Under the pieces are notes generated by a model. That model was not told the origin of the DNA and did no database searches. It saw only the letters and a list, made by a program, of their open reading frames with translations. Shown one piece after another: positions 24,701 to 34,163 of a DNA stretch of 40,143 nt. The DNA is taken from contig JADJZJ010000041.1 in the NCBI GenBank assembly GCA_016715765.1, forward strand, positions 1-40,143, in the 5' to 3' direction. Source of the stretch: Opitutaceae bacterium (GTDB taxonomy: Bacteria > Verrucomicrobiota > Verrucomicrobiia > Opitutales > Opitutaceae). A program made the translations under genes and the position numbers. The stretch's first letter is position 1, and the number at the start of each line of letters is the position of its first letter.

Positions 24701-26533
24701 TATGCGTGATCGCACCCTGATTGGTGATCGCCGTGCCGACGTTGCCATCGGAGTAAATCGAGACGTCGCCCGTCACGGTCGTCGCCGCATCCAGGGTCAG
24801 CGTATTGTTGACGCCGCTGACATAGATATAGGAATTGGTGCCTTGGGTGATTGCCTTGCCCGCCAGCGTCCCCACCTGCTGCCAGTAGAGGTAGGCATTG
24901 TTGGCGAAGGTGGCGTTCGCACCGCTGAAGGTCGTCCCGCCGGTAAAATGCACCCCGCTGCTCGTAGTGCCCAGGTTAAGATCTCCCATCAGGCTGGTTC
25001 CGTCGAGGTAACCGCTGGAGGTCGTGAAGGTCAGGGCGCCGGCGCAATGGTGCCACCCTGGATCGTACCGCCATGGAGTTCAAACATGCCACCGCCGGGA
25101 GCGGTCAGGGTGGCGGCAGTGTTGTTGATGGTACCGTTTAACAGGGCCCGCCCACCATTCAGGACGACATTGCCGAGGTTCGCCGTGGTGTTCGCGCCAT
25201 CCCAGATCAGGTTGCCCGCGTTCTGCGCGGTCATCGTGCCATTGTTGTCGAAGTTGCCCCGCAGGTAGATCGTGGTGCCGCTGCCGTCCACGGTCACGGT
25301 GCCGGTGTTCGTGGCGTTGTAACTCGCGCTCGGGTAGTTGAGGTACAGCGTCCCGGCGGTGGCCGTGATGGACCCGTTGTTCGTGAAATTGGCGGCGTAG
25401 ATCTGGCCACTTCCGGTGGTATGCGTGATCGCGCCCTGATTGGTAATCGCGGTGCCGACGCTGCCGTCGGAGTAGATCGAGACGTCACCCGTCACGGTCG
25501 TCGCCGCATCCAGGGTCAGGGTATTGTTGGCGCCGTTGACATAGATGTAGGAATTGGTGCCTTGCGTGATCGTCTTGCCCGCCAGCGTGCCGACCTGCTG
25601 CCAGTAGATGTAGGCATTGTTGGCGAAGGTGGCGTTCGCACCGGTGAAGCTCGCCCCGCCGGTGAAGTTCACCCCGCTGCTTGACGTGCCCAGGTTGAGA
25701 TCCCCCGTCAGAATGGCTCCGTCCAAAATGCCGCTGGAGGCCGTGAAGGCCAGGGCGCCGGCCGCGATGCTGCCGCCCTGGATCGTACCGCCATAGAGTT
25801 CAAACATGCCGCCGCTGGGAGCCGCCAGGATGGCGGCGGTGTTGTTGATCGTGCCGTTCAACAGGGCCCGGCCGCCGTTGATCACCACGCTGCCGAGATT
25901 GGCCGTGGGGTTGGTGCCGTCCCACCGCAGGATGCCCGCGTTCTGCGCCGTGAGCGTGCCGTTGTTGTCGAAGCTGCCCCGCAGATAGATCGTCGTGCCG
26001 CTGCCGTCCGCGGTCACCGTCCCGGTGTTCGTCGCGTTGTAACCGGCATTCGGATTATTGAGGTAAAGCGTCCCGGCGCCGGCCGTGATGGACCCGGTGT
26101 TCGTGAAGCTGGCCGCGTAAATCTGGCCGGTTCCGTTGGTATGCGTGATCACTCCCTGGTTGGTGATCGCCGTGCCGGCGCTGCCATCGGAGTAGATCGA
26201 GACGTCGCCCGTCACCGTGGTCGCCGCGTCCAGGGTCAGCGCGTTGTTGGCGCCGCTGACATAGATGTAGGAGTTGGTGCCCTGCGTGATCGCCTTGCCC
26301 GCCAGTGTCCCCACCTGCTGCCAGTAGAGGCCGGCGTTGCTGGCGAATGTCAGGGTCGGCAGGGAGAAGGTGGTGCCGCCATTAACATAAACCGTGCCGG
26401 ATGCGATGCTGTCGCCTGTGATCACCAGGGTGGTGTAGGTGCCGGGAGGTATCACCTGACCGCCCAAACGCACGGCAATGATCAACGCTAGAAAAAATTG
26501 CCAAAGGCAGGGGTAGGGTGGCCGGCGAAGCAT
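21786..26533 (-). pseudogene. Large PEP-CTERM repeat protein, interrupted by a 1-bp frameshift near 25040
   Basis: Reading from 26533, the protein has a signal peptide (MLRRPPYPCLWQFFLAL...) followed by five full 240-residue repeats and one partial repeat. Each repeat contains WQQVGTLAGKAITQG, LTLDAATTVTGD and TIYLRGNFDNNGTMTAQNAG, and is probably a beta-helix of autotransporter/adhesin style. The C-terminus is a PEP-CTERM signal: VPEPSTYALMAAG, a hydrophobic helix and an Arg-rich tail. The frame breaks at about 25040, where sibling repeats read GCGGCCGG (minus strand) and this one reads GCGCCGG, giving an early TGA. The downstream 1067-residue frame resumes in phase. Restored, the protein would be about 1580 residues. 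A large secreted, exosortase-anchored surface or matrix protein is likely; no exosortase gene is in the window. Confidence 0.85.
22551..26337 (-). repeat. 720-bp tandem coding repeats (five copies plus a partial sixth)
   Basis: The same landmark (TCAAAC in the module around the repeat's glycine-rich turn) falls at 22921, 23641, 24361, 25080 and 25800. The spacings are 720, 720, 719 and 720 bp, and the single 719 pinpoints the 1-bp deletion. A second landmark (TGCTGCCAGTAGAG) recurs six times between about 22720 and 26320. Copies are nearly identical in DNA, not only in protein. This implies recent amplification or ongoing homogenisation. Confidence 0.93.
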
Positions 26534-26584
26534 GATCGCAGTGTGCGAACGACTTGCAATCAGCCAATCCCAATCCTCGGCAAA

Positions 26585-27688
26585 TCAGCGCACCTGCAGG
26601 GTATCGCCTTCGAAGGTGATTCCGAGTGACGGCACTTCGACCGCCTTGCGCGTTCCGGCCTTTTTCACACGGCCGGCGAGCCAGGCGTCATAACCCGACG
26701 CCTGGGCGGCGGCGAGCACGGCGTCGACCGACTTCGGATCCACATAGGCCCGCGCTCCACGCCTGGTTGAAGGTCGCGTACGTCTCGCGCGGCGAGATCG
26801 GACCCGCCTCCTCCAGAAAGTGAAACAGGGCGGGCGACCGCGGCGCGGTGATCTCGTAGACGAACGGCTCCTCGAGCCGCATGAGCTTGCGCCAGCCATG
26901 GCCGGTCACATGCGCCACATAGTTGAGCTTCAGATTGCGGCGCTGGCACTCGCGCACGAACCCGACGTAGATCACCGACGGCGCGAGCAACGCCTCGCCA
27001 TAGGTGCGCGGATCGCCGTGGCCGATCGGCGTCCGATAGCCCTGCGGCAGCTTGCCGGCGATCAGCCGGCAGAGGCTCAGGCCGTTGGTCTGCACCCCCG
27101 AACTGGCGAGAAAGATGATCGCGTCGTCGTCGTGCACGTCGCCGGTGATGCGCAGGGACTTCGGGGCGATTTTCCCGATGGCGGACCCCGCCAGCACGAT
27201 GGTATCGGGATTGACGATGCCCTTGAGCGTCGGCGTCTCGCCGCCGCCCCACACCGCTCCGGCCTGCCGGCAGCCCTCGGCCCAGCCGGCGACCAGCGCC
27301 TCCATGCGTTTGGCATCGGCGAACCAGCCCGAATCCCCCACCGCCGCGTGCATCGCCACCGAGATCGGCAGCGCCCCGCAGGTCGCGAGGTCGTTCACGA
27401 TGGTCGCGACCGTATCGATCGCGATCTCGCGGTAAAAACACTGGCCCGTGGCGGCATAAACGGCATCCGCCACGAGGTTCTTGGTGCCGAGGCCCTCCTC
27501 GACGTGGGCGAGGTAGTGATCCGCCGCCTCGATCAGGTAGGCGCTCTCGCCGCGGGTGGTCGCCGGCTCGGCGTAACCGTGGTCGGCTGGAGCAGCGGGG
27601 CCGTGGTCCGGGCCGCCTGCTGGCAGGCGCGCTTGAACGCATCGAGCTGGTCGTAGCGGACGCCGGAGGATTCGTAGGAAAGGGACAT
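26585..27688 (-). pseudogene. purM: Phosphoribosylformylglycinamidine cyclo-ligase (AIR synthetase), two frameshifts
   Basis: PurM closes the imidazole ring to AIR in purine synthesis. The restored protein of about 367 residues starts SLSYESSGVRYD and continues in a second frame (GTKNLVADAVYAATG, IAIDTVATIVNDL, VWGGGETPTL, ASSGVQTNGLSL). It ends in a third frame (AYVDPKSVDAVLAAAQ...LQVR). Break 1 is at about 27590, where one C appears to be missing within CAGCCGACC. Break 2 is at about 26750, where one extra G appears before GCCTATGTG. Both look like single-base indels in short C/G runs. It lies 17 bp after purF on the same strand, so purF-purM form an operon. The longer, AIR-synthase-related type suggests the Bacteroidetes/Verrucomicrobia form. 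Confidence 0.82.
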
Positions 27689-27705
27689 GCGGAGGAGCGG
27701 GCCCT

Positions 27706-29612
27706 TCAATAGCTCCGGCCCTCCGACTTTTCGAAATAGTTCAGGTAGGCCTGGTTCACGACCCGGTAGCCGCCGGGCGTGGGATACTTGCCGGTGAAAT
27801 ACCAGTCGCCCGTGTGGTTGGGCACGGCGGCGTGCAGGCTCTCGATCTTCTGGAAGATGATCTCGATCCCGCCCTGCCAGTCACCCTTGGGCTTCACGCG
27901 CTCGACAATCTTGGCGGAGATTTCCTCGGGAGTGAACGGCTCGTAGATCTTGCGCACGTGGTTCTCCAGTGCCGGCCCGCTTCCCACCTCCTCGCGGCAG
28001 AGCGGTACACCTCCTGCAGCAAATCACCCTGGCCGCGCTCCTTCAGCAGCTCGATGGCGGCCTCGAACGCGATGAATTTGCCCAGCTCCGACATGTCGAT
28101 GCCGTAGCAGTCCGGGTAGCGGATCTGCGGCGCGGTCGAGACGATCACGATCTTCCGCGGATTGAGCCGGGCCAGGATGCGCAGGATGGATTTGCGCAGC
28201 GTGGTGCCGCGGACGATCGAGTCGTCCACGCACACGAGGTTGTCGCCGGGATTGATCGAGCCGTAGGTGATGTCGTAGACGTGGCTCGCCAGCTGGTTGC
28301 GCAGGCCCTCCTGGCCGATGAACGTGCGCAGCTTGATGTCCTTGCTGACGACCTTCTCGCCGCGCGGCCAGTTGCGCAAAATCAGTTCGTCGAGCAGCGC
28401 CTCGTCGAGCGTGCCCTTGGCATGGGCCTCGAGGATGGCCGCCTTGACCTCGTCGCGGCGGCGCGTGCGCAACGCCGACATGAGGCCGTAGTAGGCGACC
28501 TCCGCGGTGTTGGGGATGAAGCCGAAGACGGTGTTGGCCCAGTCGTGGTTGATGGCGGTGATGACCTGGTCGGCCAGGCCGCCGCCGAGCGCCTGGCGCT
28601 CGCGGTAGATGTCGAGGTCGTTGCCGCGGGAAAAATAAATGCGCTCGAACGAGCAGGAGGCGCGGGGCAGCGGGGCCGTGAAGGCGTTTTCGGTGATGCT
28701 GCCGGCGCGCTTGAGGACGACGACGTGGCCCGGCTTCACTTCCTTCACCTGCTCGGCCGCGAGGTCGAACACGGTCATGAGCGGCGCGCGCTCCGAGGCG
28801 AAGCCCGCCACCTCGTCGTTCTGGAACCAGAAGCAGGGGCGGATGCCCGAGGGATCGCGGGCCACGAAGGCGTCGCCGTTGCCAATGAGCCCGCACAGCG
28901 TGAAGCCGCCGTCCCATTTCTGCGAGGCGCGGGTGAGGATGCGGGTGACGTCGAGGTCGTCGCTGATGCGGCGGGACAGTTCCTCGCCGGCCAGCTCCCG
29001 CTTGCGCAGGAACCGGTAGATGTCCTCGTGCTCCTCATCGAGGAAGAAGCCGATCTTCTCCAAAATGGCCTGCGTGTCGGTCGCGTGGATGGGATGCTGC
29101 CCCATCGCCGTCAGCGACGCGTTGAGCTCGGCCGTGTTGGTGAGGTTGAAGTTGCCGCAGAGCGCCAGGTTGCGCGTCGGCCACGGGCTGCGGCGGAAAA
29201 ACGGGTGGCAGGACGAGAGATTGTAGCCGCCGCTGGTGCCGTAGCGCAGGTGCCCCATCAGCAGCTCGCCGCCGAAGTCGAAGGACTTCTTCACTGTGTC
29301 GGGGAACTCGGGGTGGATGATGCCGGCGTCCACCTTCTCATTGTACTGGCCGAGCAGGGTCTTGAAGATCTTGTCGAGCGGGTTGCCCTTCACGCTCCGC
29401 TCGCGGAACATGAACGCCTCGCCGGCCGGCGCATCGAGCTTCACGCAGGCCACGCCCGCGCCGTCCTGGCCGCGGTTGTGCTGCTTCTCCATGAGCAGGA
29501 AAAGCTTGGTGAAGCCCCACAGCGGAGTGCCGTATTTTTCCTGGTAGTAGGAGAGCGGTTTCAGCAGCCGTACGAGGGCGACGTTGCATTCGTGGGTGAT
29601 CCGGTCGCTCAT
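27706..29612 (-). pseudogene. purF: Amidophosphoribosyltransferase (glutamine PRPP amidotransferase), one frameshift
   Basis: PurF makes phosphoribosylamine from PRPP and glutamine, the first step of purine synthesis. The N-terminal Ntn-glutaminase carries a short propeptide before the predicted nucleophile Cys9 (MSDRITHECNVALVRL), followed by KQHNRGQDGAG. The C-terminal PRTase has the PRPP loop LVCVDDSIVRGTT. The frame breaks at about 28003, where CGCTCTGCCGCGAGG seems to lack one C of CTCCTGC. The correct reading VYRSCREEVGSGPALENHVRK continues in the other frame to the stop at 27706. The restored length is about 635 residues. It is divergent from purL and followed by purM. Confidence 0.87.
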
Positions 29613-29696
29613 GCCGTGGGTTCCGTGTGCTCCGGAGCCGTCCCGAAGGGGCGGCACAGCATGGCGGTTGGATGGGCAGTGGTCCTCACGGGCTTC

Positions 29697-29741
29697 AAAG
29701 CCGTTCATTCCGCGCAGTCGCGACGAATCGTCAACGGCTTT
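29697..29741. promoter_or_regulatory. Inverted repeat in the divergent purF-purL control region
   Basis: AAAGCCGTT (29697-29705) and AACGGCTTT (29733-29741) form a perfect 9-bp inverted repeat in the 216-bp space between the purF and purL starts. A TTGACG that could be a -35 element for purL lies at 29788-29793, with no convincing -10. An operator or attenuator role is only suggested by position. It does not match the E. coli PurR box. Confidence 0.3.
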
Positions 29742-29828
29742 CTCCGTCAGCCGGGGGCAAAATTTCTGCGCATGGATTGCACGCCCCTTGACGCCCCGGG
29801 GATGTTGGGAAACATCGCCTTTCCGACC

Positions 29829-32800
29829 ATGCTGATCCTCCGCGGCTCGCCTGCCCACTCCCCGTTCCGCCTCCAAAAGCTCCTCGAGAGCCTGGTCGCC
29901 GCCGGGCTCCCCATCCGCGCCCTCGGCGCCGAATTTGTGCATGTCGCGGAAACCGACGGCGTCCTGACCGCCGCCCAGCACGGTATCCTCGAAAAATTGC
30001 TCACCTACGGACCCAGCCGGGCTGCCACCAAGGTCGGGGGCCTCGTCCAAGTCATCGCCCCCCGCCCGGGCACCATTTCCCCCTGGTCCTCCAAGGCCAC
30101 CGACATTGCCCACATCTGCGGCCTGACCAACGTGAAGCGACTCGAGCGCGTGATCGCCTACACGGTTGAGACCGACACAGAACTCAGCCCGGCCGCCGCC
30201 GGCGACCTCGCCGCCCGGCTTCACGATCGCATGACGCAGGTGGTCTTCCCGGATTTGGAATCCTGCGCCGTCCTCTTCCGGCACGAATCACCCCGCCCCT
30301 CGGCCACCATACCGGTGCTCGCCCAGGGCCGCGCCGCCCTGGTCGCCGCCAATGCAACGCTGGGCCTCGCCCTCGCCGAGGATGAGATCGACTACCTGGT
30401 CGCCGCCTTCACCAGGCTCGGCCGCGATCCGCACGACGTGGAACTGATGATGTTCGCGCAGGCCAACTCCGAGCACTGCCGCCACAAGATCTTCAACGCC
30501 ACCTGGGAAATCGACGGCTCCGCCAAGGACAAGTCGCTGTTCCAGATGATCAAGAACACCTACCAGCTGCACCCGGACGGCATTCTCTCCGCCTACAAGG
30601 ACAACGCCGCCGTGCTGGTGGGCACCAAGGGCGGACGCTTCTACGCCGACCCGCGCACCAACGAGTACACGTCCTCGACCGAGGACATCCACCTGCTCTG
30701 CAAGGTCGAGACGCACAACCACCCGACCGCGATCTCCCCCTACCCCGGCGCCGCCACCGGCTCCGGCGGCGAGATCCGCGACGAGGGCGCCACCGGCCGC
30801 GGCGCCAAGCCCAAGGCCGGCCTCGTTGGATTCAGCGTTTCAAATCTGCGCCTGCCCGGCGCCATCCAGCCCTGGGAAAAGGATCACGGGAAACCGGGCC
30901 GCATCGTGTCCGCCCTCGACATCATGATCGAGGGCCCGCTCGGCGGCGCCGCCTTCAACAACGAGTTCGGCCGCCCCGCCATCAACGGTTACTTCCGCAC
31001 CTTCGAGCAAAAGGTCCCGGGCGCCCACGGCGCCGAACTGCGCGGCTACCACAAGCCCATCATGCTCGCCGGCGGTCTCGGCAACATCCGCGCCGACCAC
31101 GTGCAGAAGGGGCAGATCAACCCCGGCGACCAGCTCGTCGTCCTCGGCGGACCCGCCATGCTCATCGGCCTCGGCGGCGGCGCCGCCAGTTCCATGGCCA
31201 GCGGCCACGGCAGCGAGGACCTCGATTTCGCCAGCGTCCAGCGCGACAACGCCGAGATGGAGCGCCGCTGCCAGGAAGTCATCGACCGCTGCTGGGCCCT
31301 CGGCGACGACAACCCCATTTCCTTCATCCACGATGTCGGCGCCGGCGGCGTATCGAACGCCCTGCCCGAACTCGTCAACGACGGCGGCCGCGGCGGCAAA
31401 TTCAACCTGCGCAAGCTCCCCAACGACGAGCCGGGCATGTCCCCGCTCGAACTGTGGTGCAACGAATCGCAGGAACGCTACGTCCTCGCCATTCCCGCCG
31501 CCCGCATCGACACCTTTCAGCAACTCTGCGAACGCGAACGCGCCCCCTACGCCATCGTCGGCGAGGCCACGGCGGAGAAGCAGCTCGTCGTCGAGGACCC
31601 GCACTTTCAGAACCGGCCCATTGACCTGCCCCTTGAGGTCCTGCTCGGCAAACCGCCGCGCATGCACCGGAAGGAAAAGTCCCTTCCGCGGCCGCAACAG
31701 CCCCTCGACCTCGGCGAACTGACACTGGCGGAAGCCGTTCGCCGCGTCCTCGCCCACCCAACCGTCGCCGACAAGACCTTCCTCATTGCCATCGGCGACC
31801 GCACGCTCGGCGGCCTCATCGCGCGCGACCAGATGGTCGGCCCCTGGCAGGTGCCCGTCGCCGACTGCGCCGTGACCGCCGCCGCGTTCGATGTCTACAC
31901 CGGCGAGGCCATGGCCATGGGCGAACGCACGCCCGTCGCCGTCAACAACGCCGCCGCCGCCGCGCGCCTCGCCGTCGGCGAGGCCCTCACCAATCTCGCC
32001 GCCGCCCAGGTCGGCGACCTCGGCAAGGTCAACCTCTCCGCCAACTGGATGGCCGCACCCGCCGTCCCCGGCGACGCCGCCGACCTCTACGCCGCCGTGA
32101 TCCGGCCAGCATCGGCGAGACCGTGCTGCTGTTGATCGATCTCGGACGAGGGCAAAATCGGCTCGGCGGCTCGATCCTCGCACAGGTCGTTTCCCAGATG
32201 GGTGCGGCCACGCCCGATGTCGACCGCGCCGCCGACCTGAAGAACTTCTGGAACGTCATCCAGAAACTCGGCCGCGAGCAAAAGCTCCTTGCCTATCACG
32301 ACCGCTCCGACGGCGGCCTGCTCGCCACCGTCGTTGAAATGGCCTTCGCCGGCCACACCGGCGTGGACCTCGTCCTGCCGCCCGGGCACGAGGCCTTTGC
32401 CGCCCTGTTCAACGAGGAACTCGGTGCGGTCATCCAGGTGCGCGAATCCGACCTCGACGATGTCCTCCTCGCCATCCGCGAGCACGGCCTCAAGGCCTGC
32501 GTCTCCCGCATCGGCACCCTCAACGCCACCCATACTTTCCGCGTCACGCGCGGCGGCCGGGCGCTCTTCGAGGAGAACCTGTTCGCCCTGCGCGCGATCT
32601 GGTCCGACGTCACCCACCGCATCGCCGCCCTCCGCGACAATCCCCAGGCCGCCGACCAGGAGCACGGGCTCAGGCAAGACCAAAGCAATCCCGGCATCCG
32701 CCCCGTCATCACCTTCAGCCACGGCGCCGCCGCCAGGTCTCAGGCCTCCCCAGGTGCTCGGGTCCCCTTCCGCCCGCCGTCGCCATCCTGCGCGAGCAGG

Positions 32801-33543
32801 GCGTGAACGGCGAGGTCGAGATGGCCGCCGCCTTTGTCCGCGCGGGCTTCAGGGCCGTGGATGTCCACATGACTGACATTCTCAGTGGCCGCGTGTCGCT
32901 GCAGGATTTCCGCGGTCTGGCCGCGTGCGGCGGTTTCAGCTACGGCGATGTCCTCGGCGCCGGCGAGGGCTGGGCCAAGAGCATCCTCTTCAACGATCGC
33001 GCCCGCGCCGAGTTCGCCGCGTTCTTCAAGCGCGAGGACACCTTTGGCCTCGGCGTGTGCAACGGCTGCCAGATGATGAGCAACCTCAAGTCCATCATCC
33101 CCGGCGCCGGTTTGTGGCCGCGCTTCGTGCAAAACCAGAGCGAGCGCTACGAGGGCCGCTTTGTTTCGCTGCAGATCGAGGCCAGCCCCAGCGTGCTGTT
33201 TGCCGGCATGACCGGCTCCGTCATCCCCATCGCCGTCGCCCACGGCGAAGGCTACACCGAGTTCCGCGATGCCGCCGCCACCGAGGCCATGCACCGCTCC
33301 GGCCTGGTTGCCGCCCGGTTCGTCGACAACCACCACCGGCCCACCGAGCACTATCCGCTCAACCCCAACGGCTCGCCCCACGGCATGACCGCCCTCACGA
33401 CCACCACCGGCCGCGTGACGATCATGATGCCGCACCCCGAGCGGGTGTTTCGATCAGCCTGTATGAGCTGGTCGCCAAAGGATTGGTCGGAAGATTCACC
33501 CTGGATGCAGCTATTCTACAACGCCCGTAGTTGGGTCGGCTGA
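29829..33543 (+). pseudogene. purL: Phosphoribosylformylglycinamidine synthase, large single-chain type, frameshifted and internally deleted
   Basis: This follows E. coli-type PurL (about 1295 residues) closely from MLILRGSPAH through RPGTISPWSSKATDIAH, ANSEHCRHKIFNA, VETHNHPTAISPYPGAATGS and LSANWMAA. At 32098-32100 it jumps from DLYAAV to DPASIGETVLLLIDLG in another frame. About 60 codons are lost, including the conserved VGKDSMSM segment. A second break lies at about 32725-32770, before AILREQGVNGEVEM. The C-terminal glutaminase is then intact, with the nucleophile Cys (codon 33058-33060) in GVCNGCQMMS and with MPHPERVF. The ATG at 29829 matches the family start. As written the gene cannot make a working enzyme. 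Whether that is real or an assembly fault is open. Confidence 0.9.
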
Positions 33544-33558
33544 GCTGAGTCACTTTTC

Positions 33559-33596
33559 ATAGGTCCTATATGACCTATAGGTCATATAGGACCTAT
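33559..33596. repeat. Perfect 38-bp palindrome of GGTCCTAT / ATAGGACC units
   Basis: The sequence ATAGGTCCTATATGACCTAT and its exact mirror complement meet at the centre TGACCTATAGGTCA. It begins 15 bp after the purL stop and ends 36 bp before the four-helix-bundle start. It could terminate purL. From memory, similar 'GTCCTATAGG' tracts precede other genes of this family. Confidence 0.9.
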
Positions 33597-33632
33597 AAGT
33601 CCCATCCCACTACCCCACCCCACCACCCCACC

Positions 33633-33971
33633 ATGTCCACTCGCGGCTTCATCCCCGCCCATGGCCACTACCGCGAACTGCTCTCCTACCAAAAAGCCGA
33701 GGTGATCTACGATCTCACCTACCGCTTCTGCCAGCGTTTCCTGGAAAAACGCGACCGTACGGTTGACCAAATGGTGCAGGCCGCCCGCTCCGGTAAGCAA
33801 AACATCCTCGAAGGCAGCAAGGCCTCCATATTTCCGCTCACCCTGTGCCACGCGCCCCGTGGCGGCCAGCCCGAGGCACTGCCGAAGATTTTCGCGACAT
33901 CCACTGGTGGAATTTCCAATACGATGACGATCTGCAAGGTGCCGATTTCGTCCGGCAGACCCCATGCATAG
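33633..33971 (+). pseudogene. Four-helix-bundle suffix (23S rRNA intervening-sequence-type) protein, truncated
   Basis: The first roughly 65 residues match this family well: MSTRGFIPAHGHYRELLSYQ, then IYDLTYRFCQRF, RTVDQMVQAARSGKQN and LEGSKAS. Normally GTSKETEIKLTNVARASLEELLEDFRD follows. Here the frame is lost after 33826, though DNA resembling the VARASLEALLEDFRD stretch survives in mixed frames up to about 33897. The open frame then runs meaninglessly to 33971. Function is unknown; small helical-bundle proteins of this type were first noted within 23S rRNA insertions. Several small indels, or a deletion joining it to the opposite-strand gene, explain the state. Confidence 0.7.
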
Positions 33972-34135
33972 CAACGCCTGGCCCGCGGGTGCCCTGTCAG
34001 CTCGAACACCTCGACCTCACCCTGCCACACCATCTTCCCCTGATGAATTTCCTCCACGGCCACGGTTCCAACCGGGGCCGCCTCGCAACCGTGCAGCTTC
34101 ACGATCACGCTCTCCAACTCCTCGAGGTAGGTCAT
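33719..34135 (-). CDS. Conserved hypothetical small protein, probably 3'-truncated
   Basis: From the ATG at 34135 the sequence reads MTYLEELESVIVKLHGCEA, then VEVFELTGHPRARRCYAWG and IVIVLEIPPVDVAK. I recall this as a widespread uncharacterised bacterial protein of about 90-95 residues. After roughly codon 80 (near 33897) the frame runs into the antisense of the four-helix-bundle gene and continues to 33719, so the last third is not native. It lies 28 bp downstream of the sigma-factor stop on the same strand. No function is known. Confidence 0.55.
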   Translation of the reverse strand: MTYLEELESVIVKLHGCEAAPVGTVAVEEIHQGKMVWQGEVEVFELTGHPRARRCYAWGLPDEIGTLQIVIVLEIPPVDVAKIFGSASGWPPRGAWHRVSGNMEALLPSRMFCLPERAACTIWSTVRSRFSRKRWQKR

Positions 34136-34163
34136 ACGGCAACCTTGGCGCGATCACCTTGAT

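Noticed and set aside
21657..25268. A 1203-codon plus-strand open frame rich in Gly, Arg, Ala and Val repeats
   Set aside because: It lies exactly antisense to the PEP-CTERM tandem repeats. Its periodicity is theirs, and the minus strand has a signal peptide and sorting signal.
22551..26337. The regular repeat as a CRISPR or satellite array
   Set aside because: Units are 720 bp, coding, in frame, and have no spacer structure.
27969..29828. An N-terminal extension of some 620 codons in frame with purL
   Set aside because: This stretch is antisense to purF. PurL homology starts precisely at the ATG at 29829.
33559..33596. The palindrome as an integrase attachment site
   Set aside because: No integrase, tRNA or duplicated flank is present. 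Terminator or repeat-unit status is simpler.
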